NCBI RefSeq assembly: GCF_026226615.1 | Contig: NZ_JAJAPB010000001.1 | Coordinates: 310,001-374,000 of the forward strand | Direction of reading: 5' to 3' | Source: Geovibrio ferrireducens | GTDB lineage: Bacteria > Chrysiogenota > Deferribacteres > Deferribacterales > Geovibrionaceae | Length of the DNA stretch: 64,000 nucleotides | Part shown: positions 35,349 to 44,736 of the stretch, in pieces | Layout: each line of letters opens with the position of its first letter | Position numbering within the stretch: the first letter of the stretch is position 1 | Translations under genes and position numbers: made by a program | The notes under the pieces: generated by a model | Seen by the model: the letters and a program-made list of their open reading frames with translations, nothing else | Told to the model about the DNA's origin: nothing | The model's database searches: none

Positions 35349-35623
35349 CCCGTTTCCTCCATGAGTATTTTGAGCATTTTTTTGATCGCTTCGTCTTCTA
35401 TGCTGTAGCAGATACTTGTGCCGTCTCTGCGTCCTTTGATTATTCCTTTGTTTTTAAGAATAGCCAGATGCTGGCTTGTGGTAGCCTGAGGGATTTTGAG
35501 CCCCTTGCATATTTTGGTCACGTTGCACTCATTGCCCATGAGCCCCATCACAAGCTTAAGCCTTACGGGGTGCCCCAGCGCCTTGAGCTTTTCTGAATAG
35601 ATGTCAAGCCATGATAAATCCAT
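35315..35623 (-). CDS. ArsR-family repressor of the RND operon
   Basis: This 102-residue winged-helix regulator has ALGHPVRLKLVMGLMG, the recognition helix region IPQATTSQHLAILKNKGII, and the wing RRDGTSICYSI. It carries five cysteines (33, 39, 72, 93, 98). C33/C39 lie near the metal or thiol site used in several ArsR subgroups, and C93/C98 lie in the C-terminal tail. A metalloid, metal or thiol/sulfide signal is possible, but the ligand pattern ELCVCDL of arsenic sensors is absent. It is the first gene of the operon it presumably represses. GGAGGAGAA precedes the ATG. Confidence 0.9.
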   Translation of the reverse strand: MDLSWLDIYSEKLKALGHPVRLKLVMGLMGNECNVTKICKGLKIPQATTSQHLAILKNKGIIKGRRDGTSICYSIEDEAIKKMLKILMEETGCDLGDCHPED

Positions 35624-35635
35624 GTTCTCCTCCGA

Positions 35636-35651
35636 ATAAACATTAGTTTAT
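35636..35651. promoter_or_regulatory. Candidate ArsR operator upstream of the RND operon
   Basis: ATAAAC and GTTTAT form a perfect inverted repeat with 4 bp between, starting 13 bp before the ArsR start codon. Further A/T dyads (ATATATGG, ATTTATATATAT) lie just beyond. The position suits autorepression. Confidence 0.55.
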
Positions 35652-35820
35652 ATATGGATATTTATATATATAACATGAGATGAATGTCAACCTGAATTAT
35701 CAAAAATGTAAAAAGGGAGCAGTTTTTTCTTTCATTCTTAAAACTTTTCCGGCAAAGCAAAATTTCAGCGAATGGAATCTGTTTTTCAGCCGATTTGTTT
35801 CTGGTAAACTTTAGGTACAT

Positions 35821-36114
35821 ATGGAAACGGTATTTATAAAAATCGACAAGGCACTCCTGCCCTATGCGCAGGGCTACATTGATCATGTTAAGAAAACCTG
35901 CTCTGCCATAGTCTCCCTTGCTGCGGAAGGCGGCTTTGATGAAATTGCGCTCTTTGCCCACAGAATGAAGGGTGAAGGCGGAGCCTACGGGCTGGATGAG
36001 GTGAGCGCGGCCGGACGGGAGATGATGCTTTTAGCTGAAACCGCCGATGCGGCAGGGCTGAAGGAACGTGCTTTGGGTTTATTGCAGTATCTTGAAAGAG
36101 TTAAGGTGATCTGA
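35821..36114 (+). CDS. Stand-alone histidine phosphotransfer (Hpt) protein
   Basis: This is a 97-residue Hpt domain. The phospho-accepting His is H47 in FAHRMKGEGGAYGLDEV, flanked by the expected helices. Such proteins shuttle phosphate between a kinase receiver and a response regulator. It is coupled to the next gene by a TGATG overlap. The same HRxKGE motif is found in the C-terminus of the 38712 protein, suggesting both take part in related relays. No kinase is adjacent. Confidence 0.88.
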   Translation: METVFIKIDKALLPYAQGYIDHVKKTCSAIVSLAAEGGFDEIALFAHRMKGEGGAYGLDEVSAAGREMMLLAETADAAGLKERALGLLQYLERVKVI

Positions 36115-37481
36115 TGGCTGTTTTCCGAAAAAGAAAAGCCTTTGACTGCCCCAGAGAGCAGCTTTTCGACTGGCACGGGCGTTACGGCGCAATAGGCCGG
36201 CTTGTCCCTCCGTGGGAGGATGTCAATGTTCTGGAGCGCAGAGGCGGAATAGCCGACGGTTCGTTTGTGAGAATGAGGGTGAAGGCGGGGCCGTTCAGCA
36301 CTGAGTGGCATGCACTTCACAAAAACTACAGTTATCCCGAAGAATTTACCGATGTTATGGAGAAAGGCCCTTTCAAAGAGTGGGAACACCGCCATGTTTT
36401 TTTTGAGTGCGGCGGCGGAAGCGCCCTTGAGGACTGCATAACCTACAGGCTCCCCTTTTCTCCGCTGTCTGACATAATCGCGGGCAGATACGTAACCGCA
36501 AAACTGGAGAAAATGTTTGCCTACCGCCACAGGGTGACGGAAGGTGACATGAATTTCATTAATAAATACAGGCCGGAGAAGCTTAATATAGTTGTTTCCG
36601 GTGCGGGCGGACAGGTGGGGCGGTATCTGGTTCCGTTTCTCACCACGCAGGGGCACAGCGTGAAAAGGCTTGTGCGCCGCCAGAGCGATTCCGAGTTTGA
36701 GTTTTCATGGAACCCCGACACCTGCGAAATCGACAACTGCTTCGGCGGGTGCGATGCGGTGGTGCATCTTGCCGGGGAACCCATAGGTGAAGGGCGCTGG
36801 TCAAAATCAAAAAAGAAAAAGATAACTGACAGCCGTGTGGAAGGTACAAGGCTGATAGCTGAGTTTATATCAAGAATGGATAACCCGCCCCCGGTGCTCA
36901 TATGCGCATCAGCCATAGGCTACTACGGCGACCGGGGAACGGAGATTCTGGATGAGCACTCCCCTGCGGGCAAAGGCTTCATAGCTGATTTGTGCAGAAA
37001 ATGGGAGGAGGCGGCAAAGCCTGCGGCTGACCGAGGCGTAAGGGTTGTTTTTGTGCGTATCGGCGTTGCCCTCACCCCTTCCGGCGGCGCATTACAGAGG
37101 TTTCTGCCGTTTTTCCACATGAGGCTTGGCTGCTGGCCGGGCAGAGGGGATCAGGTGCTGAGCTGGATCGCCATGGATGATGTTGTGCGGGGCATAACGC
37201 ACTGCATCCATAACGAAGAGGTTGAAGGTGCGGTTAACCTCACTGCGCCGGAGAATGTTACTATGAAGGAGTTCGCCCGCACCCTCGGCAGGGTTCTGGG
37301 AACCGGAGCAAGGTTCAGGATTCCCGCATGGCTCATCAGGCTGGTTTACGGGCAGATGGGCAGGGAGGTTCTGCTGAGCGGAGCACGGGTTCAGCCCAAA
37401 ACATTGACTGACACAGGCTATGAATTCGGCTACCCTAAGCTGGAGGGAGCCTTAAGGCATCTTCTCGGAAGGATATTATGA
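36114..37481 (+). CDS. SRPBCC domain fused to TIGR01777 SDR epimerase-like protein
   Basis: This is a 455-residue fusion. Residues about 1-145 are an SRPBCC ligand-binding fold (start MAVFRKRKAFDCPREQLFDWHGRYGAIGRLVPPWEDV). Residues about 155-455 are an atypical short-chain dehydrogenase of the TIGR01777/SDR39U1 family: IVVSGAGGQVGRYLVPFL (nucleotide loop), GCDAVVHLAGEPIGEGRW, SAIGYYGDRGTEIL and the C-terminal domain with MGREVLLSGARVQPKTL. The substrate is unknown. The fusion is known from other bacteria. It overlaps both neighbours (TGATG before, ATGA after). Confidence 0.93.
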   Translation: MAVFRKRKAFDCPREQLFDWHGRYGAIGRLVPPWEDVNVLERRGGIADGSFVRMRVKAGPFSTEWHALHKNYSYPEEFTDVMEKGPFKEWEHRHVFFECGGGSALEDCITYRLPFSPLSDIIAGRYVTAKLEKMFAYRHRVTEGDMNFINKYRPEKLNIVVSGAGGQVGRYLVPFLTTQGHSVKRLVRRQSDSEFEFSWNPDTCEIDNCFGGCDAVVHLAGEPIGEGRWSKSKKKKITDSRVEGTRLIAEFISRMDNPPPVLICASAIGYYGDRGTEILDEHSPAGKGFIADLCRKWEEAAKPAADRGVRVVFVRIGVALTPSGGALQRFLPFFHMRLGCWPGRGDQVLSWIAMDDVVRGITHCIHNEEVEGAVNLTAPENVTMKEFARTLGRVLGTGARFRIPAWLIRLVYGQMGREVLLSGARVQPKTLTDTGYEFGYPKLEGALRHLLGRIL

Positions 37482-38590
37482 CAAGGAATATAAAGCTTCT
37501 TTTCTCGGTGATGATGACCGCTGCGCTGCTGTTCGGGTATATGTTCCACTTCTTTCCCGGATACCACTTCGAGCGGCTCCATATATTCCTGTTCAACCTC
37601 TGCACGGGGGGCACTATAGTCCTTTATTTCACGGAAGGGCTGGGAGCGCCCAGTATCAGGGTGAAGACATTTTTTGTGCTCTCTTTTATATATGCTGTTC
37701 TTTCGTCCCTTGAGCTTTATGCACCTGCCATAGCCGTCTCACTGTGCATGATCCCCATTGTGGAGTACATCAGGATAAAAAAGTTTTCCATTTTTCCGTC
37801 AGATTTTTTCACCACAAAGGTTCCCACAGCGATGAAATTTCATCAGGCTTCCCTGCTTTGCCTCTCCTCCGGGCTGCTCATATCCGCCTTTGCCATAGTT
37901 AATGAGGAGTATTACCGTGTGCTGGATTTTGAAAAGCTCACACTGAACACATTCTTTCTCGGTTTTTCCTTTCCGTTGTCACTGATAACTTTCAGCCTTA
38001 TTTTCACGCTGATGCATAAGGGGCGCACTCCGTTCAAGAGATTCCTCAAGCTCATCAGCTTCTGGGTGATAAACATGGGGGTGATCATCTTCTTTGTTTT
38101 TATCCTCATGGAATCTGTGGTGCTTGAGCTTGCGGTGTCGTCAATACTTTTCATTGCAGTGTGCAATGTGCTTATAATGTACGTCACCCTCGGTGTTAAG
38201 GAGCAGCAGAAGTCATTCCTCACATCGGGGATATTCTTTCTTACAATCACGGCAGTGACGGGGATAGTCTATATCCTGCTTTACGCTTTCAGCCTCAACA
38301 GCCCGGAAAACAAGGCTCTGGTGCTGAACTTTCACCGCATAACAGCCCTTTACGGGTGGAACCTCAGCGGACTTGCGGTGATATGCAGGTTCAACGACTT
38401 TCCCATAAGGCTCCACTCCGGCAAAACCATTCTGCTTCACTGGGTGATAGTGGTTCTCCTTGCACCTTTGGGGTATTACTATGCTTCCGCAGGGATAGCC
38501 GCTGTTGTGGGCTATGCATTCTTCCTCCGCAGCCTGTTTTTCAGCACCGGAACGGAGAGAATACCCTCTTTTGAGAGGGAGCAGACCTGA
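37478..38590 (+). CDS. Polytopic membrane protein of unknown function
   Basis: I do not recognise a family for this 370-residue, largely hydrophobic protein, which has roughly ten to twelve predicted membrane segments. Histidines sit at or near helix ends (FHFFPGYHFERLHIFLF, KFHQASLL, NFHRITALYGW, LLHWVIV). This pattern is reminiscent of haem- or metal-binding membrane proteins such as NnrS, but no signature fixes it. Its start overlaps the SDR stop by 4 bp, so the three genes Hpt, SDR and this protein form one operon. Confidence 0.75.
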   Translation: MTRNIKLLFSVMMTAALLFGYMFHFFPGYHFERLHIFLFNLCTGGTIVLYFTEGLGAPSIRVKTFFVLSFIYAVLSSLELYAPAIAVSLCMIPIVEYIRIKKFSIFPSDFFTTKVPTAMKFHQASLLCLSSGLLISAFAIVNEEYYRVLDFEKLTLNTFFLGFSFPLSLITFSLIFTLMHKGRTPFKRFLKLISFWVINMGVIIFFVFILMESVVLELAVSSILFIAVCNVLIMYVTLGVKEQQKSFLTSGIFFLTITAVTGIVYILLYAFSLNSPENKALVLNFHRITALYGWNLSGLAVICRFNDFPIRLHSGKTILLHWVIVVLLAPLGYYYASAGIAAVVGYAFFLRSLFFSTGTERIPSFEREQT

Positions 38591-38711
38591 GCAGCATCGG
38601 TATTCCGGCGTGGCTCATGTTAATACAGCCGTATATTTTGCGATAATTTTTGTCCGTTCACTCGCTTATGCTAATTTTTAATGATAGAATTGCAGGGTAA
38701 GAGAGCCGTTA

Positions 38712-40502
38712 GTGAAGAAAAAAAACTTTATTCTTAATTTTATCACAGCAGTCATCCTTGTTTCTGCCGCCTCTGCCTTCATACTCCATAAAGCGGATGA
38801 AGCTGTCCGCAATATTATTGAGGAACAGAGAAAAACCGTCCGCGCGCAGGCAGGTGACAAGCTGAAAAGCTTCGACCTTTTTATGCTGGTAATAGCAGAC
38901 AGAATGGAGGAGCGCGCAGAAAAGGCTCTGTTGGCGGCTGATGCCATTCTGGGAGAATCCGCCGCGAAGGGAATCCCCGCTGAACCGGATGTTCTGCGCA
39001 GACTGGCTGACGGGCTCGGCGTTGGCGAGATTTATCTTATCAATTCAAACGGTGTGGTTTTCAGCACTTCAAGCCGCAGAGAACAGGGGGTAAGTCTCAC
39101 AAAAGCGGGCAAGAGTCTGGGCGATTTCATAAACTCGCTTTACGGCAAAGGCGGTTTTGCCCACGGAAGGCTCAGCATCGGGATGGTCACAGGCAGACCT
39201 GCCATGTTCTCATACTACAGCCCCAGAGGAAGCTCCTATATTGTGGAGACTGCCATTTACCTTGAGGATTTCATATCCGAAAACCACGGAAGAGATGTGT
39301 ATGACTACTATTTCCGGGACTACTTCAAGGAACTGGTAAGCTCATGCATTTATACAGAATCAGTGGATGTTTTCACAAAATTCCGCGTTTCAGGCTATTC
39401 GCTCTTCAATTCCGGGAGGGAGTTTCCCCTCGGAGGCGACTCCCCCATCAGCATCGGAACTGTTATTGAAAAGCGGCAGGGGAACAGGATTTATGAGTAC
39501 TCTGTTTTCAGGCTGAGCAGTTCGGAAAGCGGTTTTGCTGAGACGTATTATCTGGAAATTATATATGACTTTGCCAAGGCGGGCGGTTCGGTAATGAAAT
39601 CTGCTTATGCTGCCGTCTTTTTCGTGATTCTCTGCGGTGTTCTTCTGTTTATCCTGATGCACTGCTTTGTGTCAGGCCGCAGGCTTTCATCAGCGGGGCT
39701 AACCGCTGTGAACCCTCCGGATGAAGCCGGGGCAGACAGTCATGTGATGCCTGACAGCCGCCAGCCGTCCGGAGGTGAACCGGGTTACCGTATTCTGCTG
39801 GCGGATGATTCCGAGTACAACAGGTTCGTGGCTGAGTCATACCTTGAGGGAACAGGCTGTGCTCTGGATTACGCCGAAAACGGTTTTGCCGCACTGGAAC
39901 TTTTTTCAAAGAACAGATACGACATGGTGCTGACCGATATACAGATGCCCCGCATGGACGGCTATGAACTCACAAAGGAGATACGCGCCTTTGAGGAGAC
40001 AACAGGACTGAGGCGCACGCCCGTAATCGCCATAACTGCATATGACCTTGAGCGGGAGGCGAAAAGATGTCTGGAGGCGGGGTGCGATGCCTATGTGGCA
40101 AAGCCGCTTAACAAGGATATGCTGCTGAAAACAATGGCAATCTTCCGCGAGGGGCAGATAGAAAAACCGTCCATGCCCGAAAAGGGGGAGGACGGATTCA
40201 TAGCTGTCAGTGTCAGGCCGGAGTTCAGGGACGTGACTCCCTTGTTCCTGAAAGACCTGAAAAATACTCCGCAGAAAATACGGGAGCTTCTGGATAAGGA
40301 TGATTTCGAATCAATTCAGTTCATAGGCCACAGGCTCAAAGGTGAGGCAAAAACATTCGGCTTTGAACCTGTGAGCGATTACGGACTCTATATTCAGGGA
40401 GCTGCTATCCGCAGAAACCGAAAGAAAATAGAGGAAACGGCAGAAGATTTAAATGAATACGCATCAAAAATCAGGCTTATTTTTGACAAAAAAAGTGTAT
40501 GA
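38712..40502 (+). CDS. Membrane sensor fused to receiver and Hpt, without a kinase domain
   Basis: This is a 596-residue protein. An N-terminal membrane helix (residues about 5-25) is followed by a periplasmic Cache-like sensor (about 30-290) and a second helix (AVFFVILCGVLLFILMHCFV). A receiver follows, with LLADDSEYN, VLTDIQMPRMDG, ITAYD and AKPL. The C-terminal Hpt has phospho-His in FIGHRLKGEAKTFGF. HisKA and HATPase domains are absent, so it must exchange phosphate with a kinase encoded elsewhere. The start is a GTG at 38712. It is likely monocistronic, just upstream of an RND pair. Confidence 0.88.
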   Translation: MKKKNFILNFITAVILVSAASAFILHKADEAVRNIIEEQRKTVRAQAGDKLKSFDLFMLVIADRMEERAEKALLAADAILGESAAKGIPAEPDVLRRLADGLGVGEIYLINSNGVVFSTSSRREQGVSLTKAGKSLGDFINSLYGKGGFAHGRLSIGMVTGRPAMFSYYSPRGSSYIVETAIYLEDFISENHGRDVYDYYFRDYFKELVSSCIYTESVDVFTKFRVSGYSLFNSGREFPLGGDSPISIGTVIEKRQGNRIYEYSVFRLSSSESGFAETYYLEIIYDFAKAGGSVMKSAYAAVFFVILCGVLLFILMHCFVSGRRLSSAGLTAVNPPDEAGADSHVMPDSRQPSGGEPGYRILLADDSEYNRFVAESYLEGTGCALDYAENGFAALELFSKNRYDMVLTDIQMPRMDGYELTKEIRAFEETTGLRRTPVIAITAYDLEREAKRCLEAGCDAYVAKPLNKDMLLKTMAIFREGQIEKPSMPEKGEDGFIAVSVRPEFRDVTPLFLKDLKNTPQKIRELLDKDDFESIQFIGHRLKGEAKTFGFEPVSDYGLYIQGAAIRRNRKKIEETAEDLNEYASKIRLIFDKKSV

Positions 40503-40541
40503 TTCCTTTTGCAAACATAGTTGTCCACATACGGAGAATCC

Positions 40542-41576
40542 ATGAGAATATTAACAGCAGTTCTTTTAAGCGCAGTTATAGCGGCATGCAGCTCTCAGAA
40601 GCCTGAGCAGGCTGAAACACGTAAAAATGAGGAAAAGCCGGTAGATATACGCACGTCAGTGCTTGAAAAGAAAAATATTCCCGACTGGTTTACCCTGCCC
40701 GGCAATGTTGAGGCGTGGGAATCTGTCACGGTTTCTGTGGATCTGGCGGGAACAGTAATAAAAACCTACGCTGAGGAAGGGGAAAGAATAGCGAAAGGCT
40801 CCCCTGTAATCAGCCTTGATACATCAACGTACAAAGCCGCGGCAGACAACAGCAGGGCGGCGCTTGCCCTCTCTGAGAAGGAGTACGCCCGCGCTAAGCA
40901 GCTTTACGAGAGTGACGCGGTGAGCAAGCAGACCTATGACAGGGCGCTGGCCGCTTTTGAACAGGCAGAGGCTGATCTGCGTTATAACGAGGCGCAGCTG
41001 GGAAAAGCTGTGCTGAAAAGCCCCATAAACGGCTGGCTGGACAGGCGGCATGTTGATGCGGGTGAATATGTGGCTCCGGGCGATCCTGTGGCTGTAATAG
41101 TGAACACCGACAGGATGCAGCTTATCGTGGATGTTCCGGAGAAAGATGTTCGCTACCTTCATGAGGGAACAGAGGTTGACCTCTTTGAGGCGCAGGTGAA
41201 CAGGGACGGCGCGGCGTACAAAGGGAAAATAGTTTATGCGGCAAAACAGGCCGATGCCGCCACTAAGACATACAGGGTAAAGCTTGAGATAACCGGAGGG
41301 AAGGAAAAGCTCCGTCCGGGGATGATAATCCGCGCCAGATTCCTCCGCAGGGAGTATGCGGATGTATTCGTTATTCCTGTTTTCAGCCTTGTGGACAAAC
41401 AGGAAGGAAAAGTTGTCTTTGTTGAGAAAGATGGCAGAGCCGTTCAGATTCCCGTGAGTGTTTCCGCCGTGATAGGCGACAGCGCAGTGATTGAGGAAGG
41501 CCTCACCGAAGGGGACAGGCTCATCGTAAAAGGTCAGCAGTTTGTGGCTGACGGGTCGAAGGTTCAGGCGGAGTAA
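40542..41576 (+). CDS. RND periplasmic adaptor lipoprotein (second system)
   Basis: This is a 344-residue MFP. The lipoprotein signal is MRILTAVLLSAVIAACSS. The barrel-sandwich halves (TVSVDLAGTVIKTYAEEGERIAKGSPVISL; KSPINGWLDRRHVDAGEYVAPGDPVAVI) flank a coiled-coil with KEYARAKQLYESDAVSKQTYDRALAAFEQAEADL. Beta-barrel and membrane-proximal domains follow. I place the start at the ATG at 40542, preceded by GGAGA, rather than at the upstream TTG. It is followed 6 bp later by its permease. No outer-membrane channel gene is in this operon; the one at 34020 could serve. Confidence 0.93.
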   Translation: MRILTAVLLSAVIAACSSQKPEQAETRKNEEKPVDIRTSVLEKKNIPDWFTLPGNVEAWESVTVSVDLAGTVIKTYAEEGERIAKGSPVISLDTSTYKAAADNSRAALALSEKEYARAKQLYESDAVSKQTYDRALAAFEQAEADLRYNEAQLGKAVLKSPINGWLDRRHVDAGEYVAPGDPVAVIVNTDRMQLIVDVPEKDVRYLHEGTEVDLFEAQVNRDGAAYKGKIVYAAKQADAATKTYRVKLEITGGKEKLRPGMIIRARFLRREYADVFVIPVFSLVDKQEGKVVFVEKDGRAVQIPVSVSAVIGDSAVIEEGLTEGDRLIVKGQQFVADGSKVQAE

Positions 41577-41582
41577 GTCCAT

Positions 41583-44500
41583 ATGCTTATTACAGATGCC
41601 TCTCTGAAAAGGAAAAGCACGGTCTTCGTGCTGATGATTCTGTTTATAATTGTCGGCATGTATTCATACATCACCCTCCCCCGCGAGTCTGATCCGGATA
41701 TTACCATTCCGTATGTTCTTGTTGTGACGGAGTATGAGGGTGTGGCTCCGGAGGATGTGGAAAGCCTCATCACTCTGCCTATTGAGCGCAAGCTGAAAGG
41801 GATCAAGAATGTCAAGGAGATAAGAGCGACAAGCTCCGAAGGCGCGTCCATCATCGTTGTGGAGTTCATAGCGGACACTGATATTGACAACGCCATGCAG
41901 TGGGTGCGTGACAAGGTTGATCAGGCCAAGGGGGATCTGCCCGCGGATCTGGACAATGACCCGATGATCATGGAGATTAACCTTTCTGAGTTCCCCATAA
42001 TGAAGATAGCCATCCACGGGGATGTGCCGGAGTATATTCTCAAAGAGGTCGCCGAAGATCTCAAGGACGAGATAGAGAGCGTTCAGGGTGTGCTTGAGGT
42101 CGTCATCAACGGCGGACGGGAAAGGCAGATCCGCGTTGTGTTTGATCAGGAGCGTCTCACCGCTTACGGACTCTCATTCAGCGAAATAGCCGCAGCGGTT
42201 CAGCGGGAGAATGTCAATATCCCCGGCGGAACAATGGACATGGGCGGCGGCAAATACCTTCTGCGTATTCCCGGAGAATTTAAAGACCCGGCCATAATAG
42301 ACAACCTTGTTCTGCTGGCGAGAAACGGCAAGCCGATTTACCTGAAAGATGTCGCCCATGTGGAGGACACTTTTGAAGACCGTGAAAGCTACTCACGGCT
42401 TAACGGTGATCAGGCTGTTTCCATAGAGATAAAGAAACGCGCCGGGGAAAACATAATAGAGGTTTCAGACCGTGTTAAGGCTATTCTGGATATAGCCCGG
42501 ACACTTGTCCCTGCGGGTATTCAGCTCACCGTTACCGAAGATCAGTCGGATGATATAAGGATGATGGTGGAGGAGCTTGAGAACAATATAATGTCAGGCC
42601 TTGTTCTGGTTGTGCTTGTTCTGTTCATGTTTCTGGGCAAGAGAAGCTCATTTTTTGTCGCCGCTGCCATACCCTTTTCCATGCTGCTGTCTTTCACCGT
42701 TCTCCAGATAATGGGCATAACGCTGAACATGGTTGTTCTTTTCAGCCTTATCCTTGCTCTGGGTATGCTTGTGGATAACGCCATAGTTATTGTGGAGAAT
42801 ATCTACCGCCATATACAGGAAGGAAAAGAGCGGAACGTTGCCGCATCCATCGCCGCCGCCGAGGTGGGCTGGCCGATTATAAGCTCAACTGTGACAACGC
42901 TCTGCGCATTTGCGCCTATGCTTTTCTGGCCGGATATAATGGGGGAATTCATGAGGTTTCTCCCCCTTACACTGATAATAACCCTCACCTCCTCGCTTTT
43001 TGTGGCGCTTGTGTTTAACCCTGTGATATGCGCCGTGTTTATGTCTAAAAAAAGGGACAAGGCGTATGAGGATGACGGCAGGGACTCCCTGCTTGTGCGG
43101 ATGTATGTGAAAAGCCTTGATTTTGCCCTCCGCCGAAGATGGGTTGCCGTTCTGGGCGCTTTCGGCGGAATGTTTGTGATACTCATGCTCTTCGGCGCTT
43201 TCAACAGCGGTGTGGAACTCTTCCCCGATACGCAGCCGAAAAGGGCTTATGTGGGGATAAAGGCTCCAGAAGGCACAAGACTTGAGGTGACAGACGGCTA
43301 TGTGAACATAGTGGAGCAGATGGTCATGGCCGAGCCTGATGTGAAATACATCATAGCAGACAGCGGCATAACCCCAAGCGGGGAGGAGGGTTCAAGCAGA
43401 CTCTCCAACCACGGCCGGGTTAGCATCCGCTTTCACGAAAAGGACGACAGGGAAGGCAAAAGCAGCGATGTTCTGGACAGGCTGAGGGAAAAGTTACAGT
43501 TTTTCCCCGGTGCTGAGATAAAGGTGGAAAAAGAGGAAAACGGGCCGCCCGTGGGCGACCCTGTGAGCATAGAGATAGGCGGCGAGGATGTCAGCATCCT
43601 TGAGCGCCTTACAAATCAGGTGAAGGCTGAGGTGAAGGAGGTCTACGGAATAGTGGATCTCAAGGATAACCTTGTTAAGTCAAAGCCTGAGATAAGCGTG
43701 CGTGTGGACAGGGAAAAGGCCGCTCTCCTCGGTCTTTCCACTGCGGATATTTCCTATACCCTCAAGGCCGCAATAGGCGGCTACAAGCTTGGCGTTTACC
43801 GGGAAGGGGACGATGAGTACGATATAGTTGCCCGCCTGCCTGAGGAGAGAAGGCGCAGTGTGGCGGACATAGCAAATCTGCTTGTGCCTAATTCGGGCGG
43901 GAACCCCATTCCTCTCTCTGAGATAGCAACGGTTGAAACAGGCACGGGCTACGGCTCCATAAAACGCAAGGACGGCAAAAGGGTTGTCACTGTCAGTGCA
44001 GGTGTCGAAGGACGCAACAGCAATGACGCTTTGCAGGAGATAATGCAGAAGGTGGCAAAAATAGAACTGCCAAACGGCTACAGCATAAAATATTCCGGTG
44101 AGCAGGAGGAGCAGCAGAAGGCAACGGCTTTCCTCGAAAAGGCCTTTGTTATAGCGCTTTTTATGATTGCTCTGGTGCTTGTGACTCAGTTTAACTCCAT
44201 ACGCCAGTCAGGGATCGTGCTCACCTCAGTGGTGCTTTCGCTCTCAGGCGTGCTTATGGGGCTGCTGATTATGCGTATGCCTTTCGGAATAATTATGACC
44301 GGGGTGGGTGTCATCTCCCTAGCAGGTGTAGTGGTGAACAATGCCATTGTGCTTATAGATTACGCCAACCAGCTCAGGGCATCCGGCATGGAGCCGGATC
44401 AGGCCATACGCACAGCGGGCAGAACACGTCTCCGTCCTGTGCTTCTGACAGCCGTGACCACAATCCTCGGCATGCTGCCGATGGCGACCGGAGTAAGCTT

Positions 44501-44672
44501 CAGCTTCCGCAGGCTTGCGTGGGAGATTGGGTCTGAAACTGCGGAATGGTGGAGCTCAATGGCGGTTGCAATCATATTCGGGCTTTCTTTTGCTACGGTG
44601 CTCACGCTGATTGTTGTTCCTGTTCTGTACTCTTATGCGTCAACGGGGATTTTCAGAAGGAAGAAAGCCTGA
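41583..44672 (+). CDS. RND efflux pump inner-membrane permease (second system)
   Basis: This is a 1029-residue RND permease of the HAE1-like group. The porter entry is LPRESDPDITIPYVLVVTEYEGVAPEDVESLITLPIE. The proton-relay helix is VLFSLILALGMLVDNAIVIVENIYRHI, with LVDNAIVIVEN in place of the LVDD pair. A conserved C-terminal half has GVVVNNAIVLIDYANQLRASG and RLRPVLLTAVTTILGMLPMA. It differs in sequence from the 29608 permease, so the two are not recent duplicates. The substrate is unknown. The stop codon lies inside a terminator hairpin. Confidence 0.93.
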   Translation: MLITDASLKRKSTVFVLMILFIIVGMYSYITLPRESDPDITIPYVLVVTEYEGVAPEDVESLITLPIERKLKGIKNVKEIRATSSEGASIIVVEFIADTDIDNAMQWVRDKVDQAKGDLPADLDNDPMIMEINLSEFPIMKIAIHGDVPEYILKEVAEDLKDEIESVQGVLEVVINGGRERQIRVVFDQERLTAYGLSFSEIAAAVQRENVNIPGGTMDMGGGKYLLRIPGEFKDPAIIDNLVLLARNGKPIYLKDVAHVEDTFEDRESYSRLNGDQAVSIEIKKRAGENIIEVSDRVKAILDIARTLVPAGIQLTVTEDQSDDIRMMVEELENNIMSGLVLVVLVLFMFLGKRSSFFVAAAIPFSMLLSFTVLQIMGITLNMVVLFSLILALGMLVDNAIVIVENIYRHIQEGKERNVAASIAAAEVGWPIISSTVTTLCAFAPMLFWPDIMGEFMRFLPLTLIITLTSSLFVALVFNPVICAVFMSKKRDKAYEDDGRDSLLVRMYVKSLDFALRRRWVAVLGAFGGMFVILMLFGAFNSGVELFPDTQPKRAYVGIKAPEGTRLEVTDGYVNIVEQMVMAEPDVKYIIADSGITPSGEEGSSRLSNHGRVSIRFHEKDDREGKSSDVLDRLREKLQFFPGAEIKVEKEENGPPVGDPVSIEIGGEDVSILERLTNQVKAEVKEVYGIVDLKDNLVKSKPEISVRVDREKAALLGLSTADISYTLKAAIGGYKLGVYREGDDEYDIVARLPEERRRSVADIANLLVPNSGGNPIPLSEIATVETGTGYGSIKRKDGKRVVTVSAGVEGRNSNDALQEIMQKVAKIELPNGYSIKYSGEQEEQQKATAFLEKAFVIALFMIALVLVTQFNSIRQSGIVLTSVVLSLSGVLMGLLIMRMPFGIIMTGVGVISLAGVVVNNAIVLIDYANQLRASGMEPDQAIRTAGRTRLRPVLLTAVTTILGMLPMATGVSFSFRRLAWEIGSETAEWWSSMAVAIIFGLSFATVLTLIVVPVLYSYASTGIFRRKKA

Positions 44673-44688
44673 TTCAGGCTTTCTTTTT
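44662..44688 (+). terminator. Terminator overlapping the end of the second RND permease gene
   Basis: AGAAAGCCTGA and TTCAGGCTTTCT form an essentially perfect stem, followed by five T. The permease stop codon lies within it. A shorter copy of this palindrome occurs at 44846. Confidence 0.78.
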
Positions 44689-44736
44689 GTTGAAACCGTC
44701 CTTGGAGCTATTTGAACCTTGGGGTCTGAGTAGCAT

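Noticed and set aside
36172-36190. TGGCACG followed by GCG TTACG, a sigma-54-like string
   Set aside because: It lies inside the SDR coding region, the -12 element reads TTACG instead of TTGCW, and no gene starts downstream.
29608-44672. The two RND permeases as a recent tandem duplication
   Set aside because: Their adaptor and permease sequences differ throughout, and the operon composition and direction differ.
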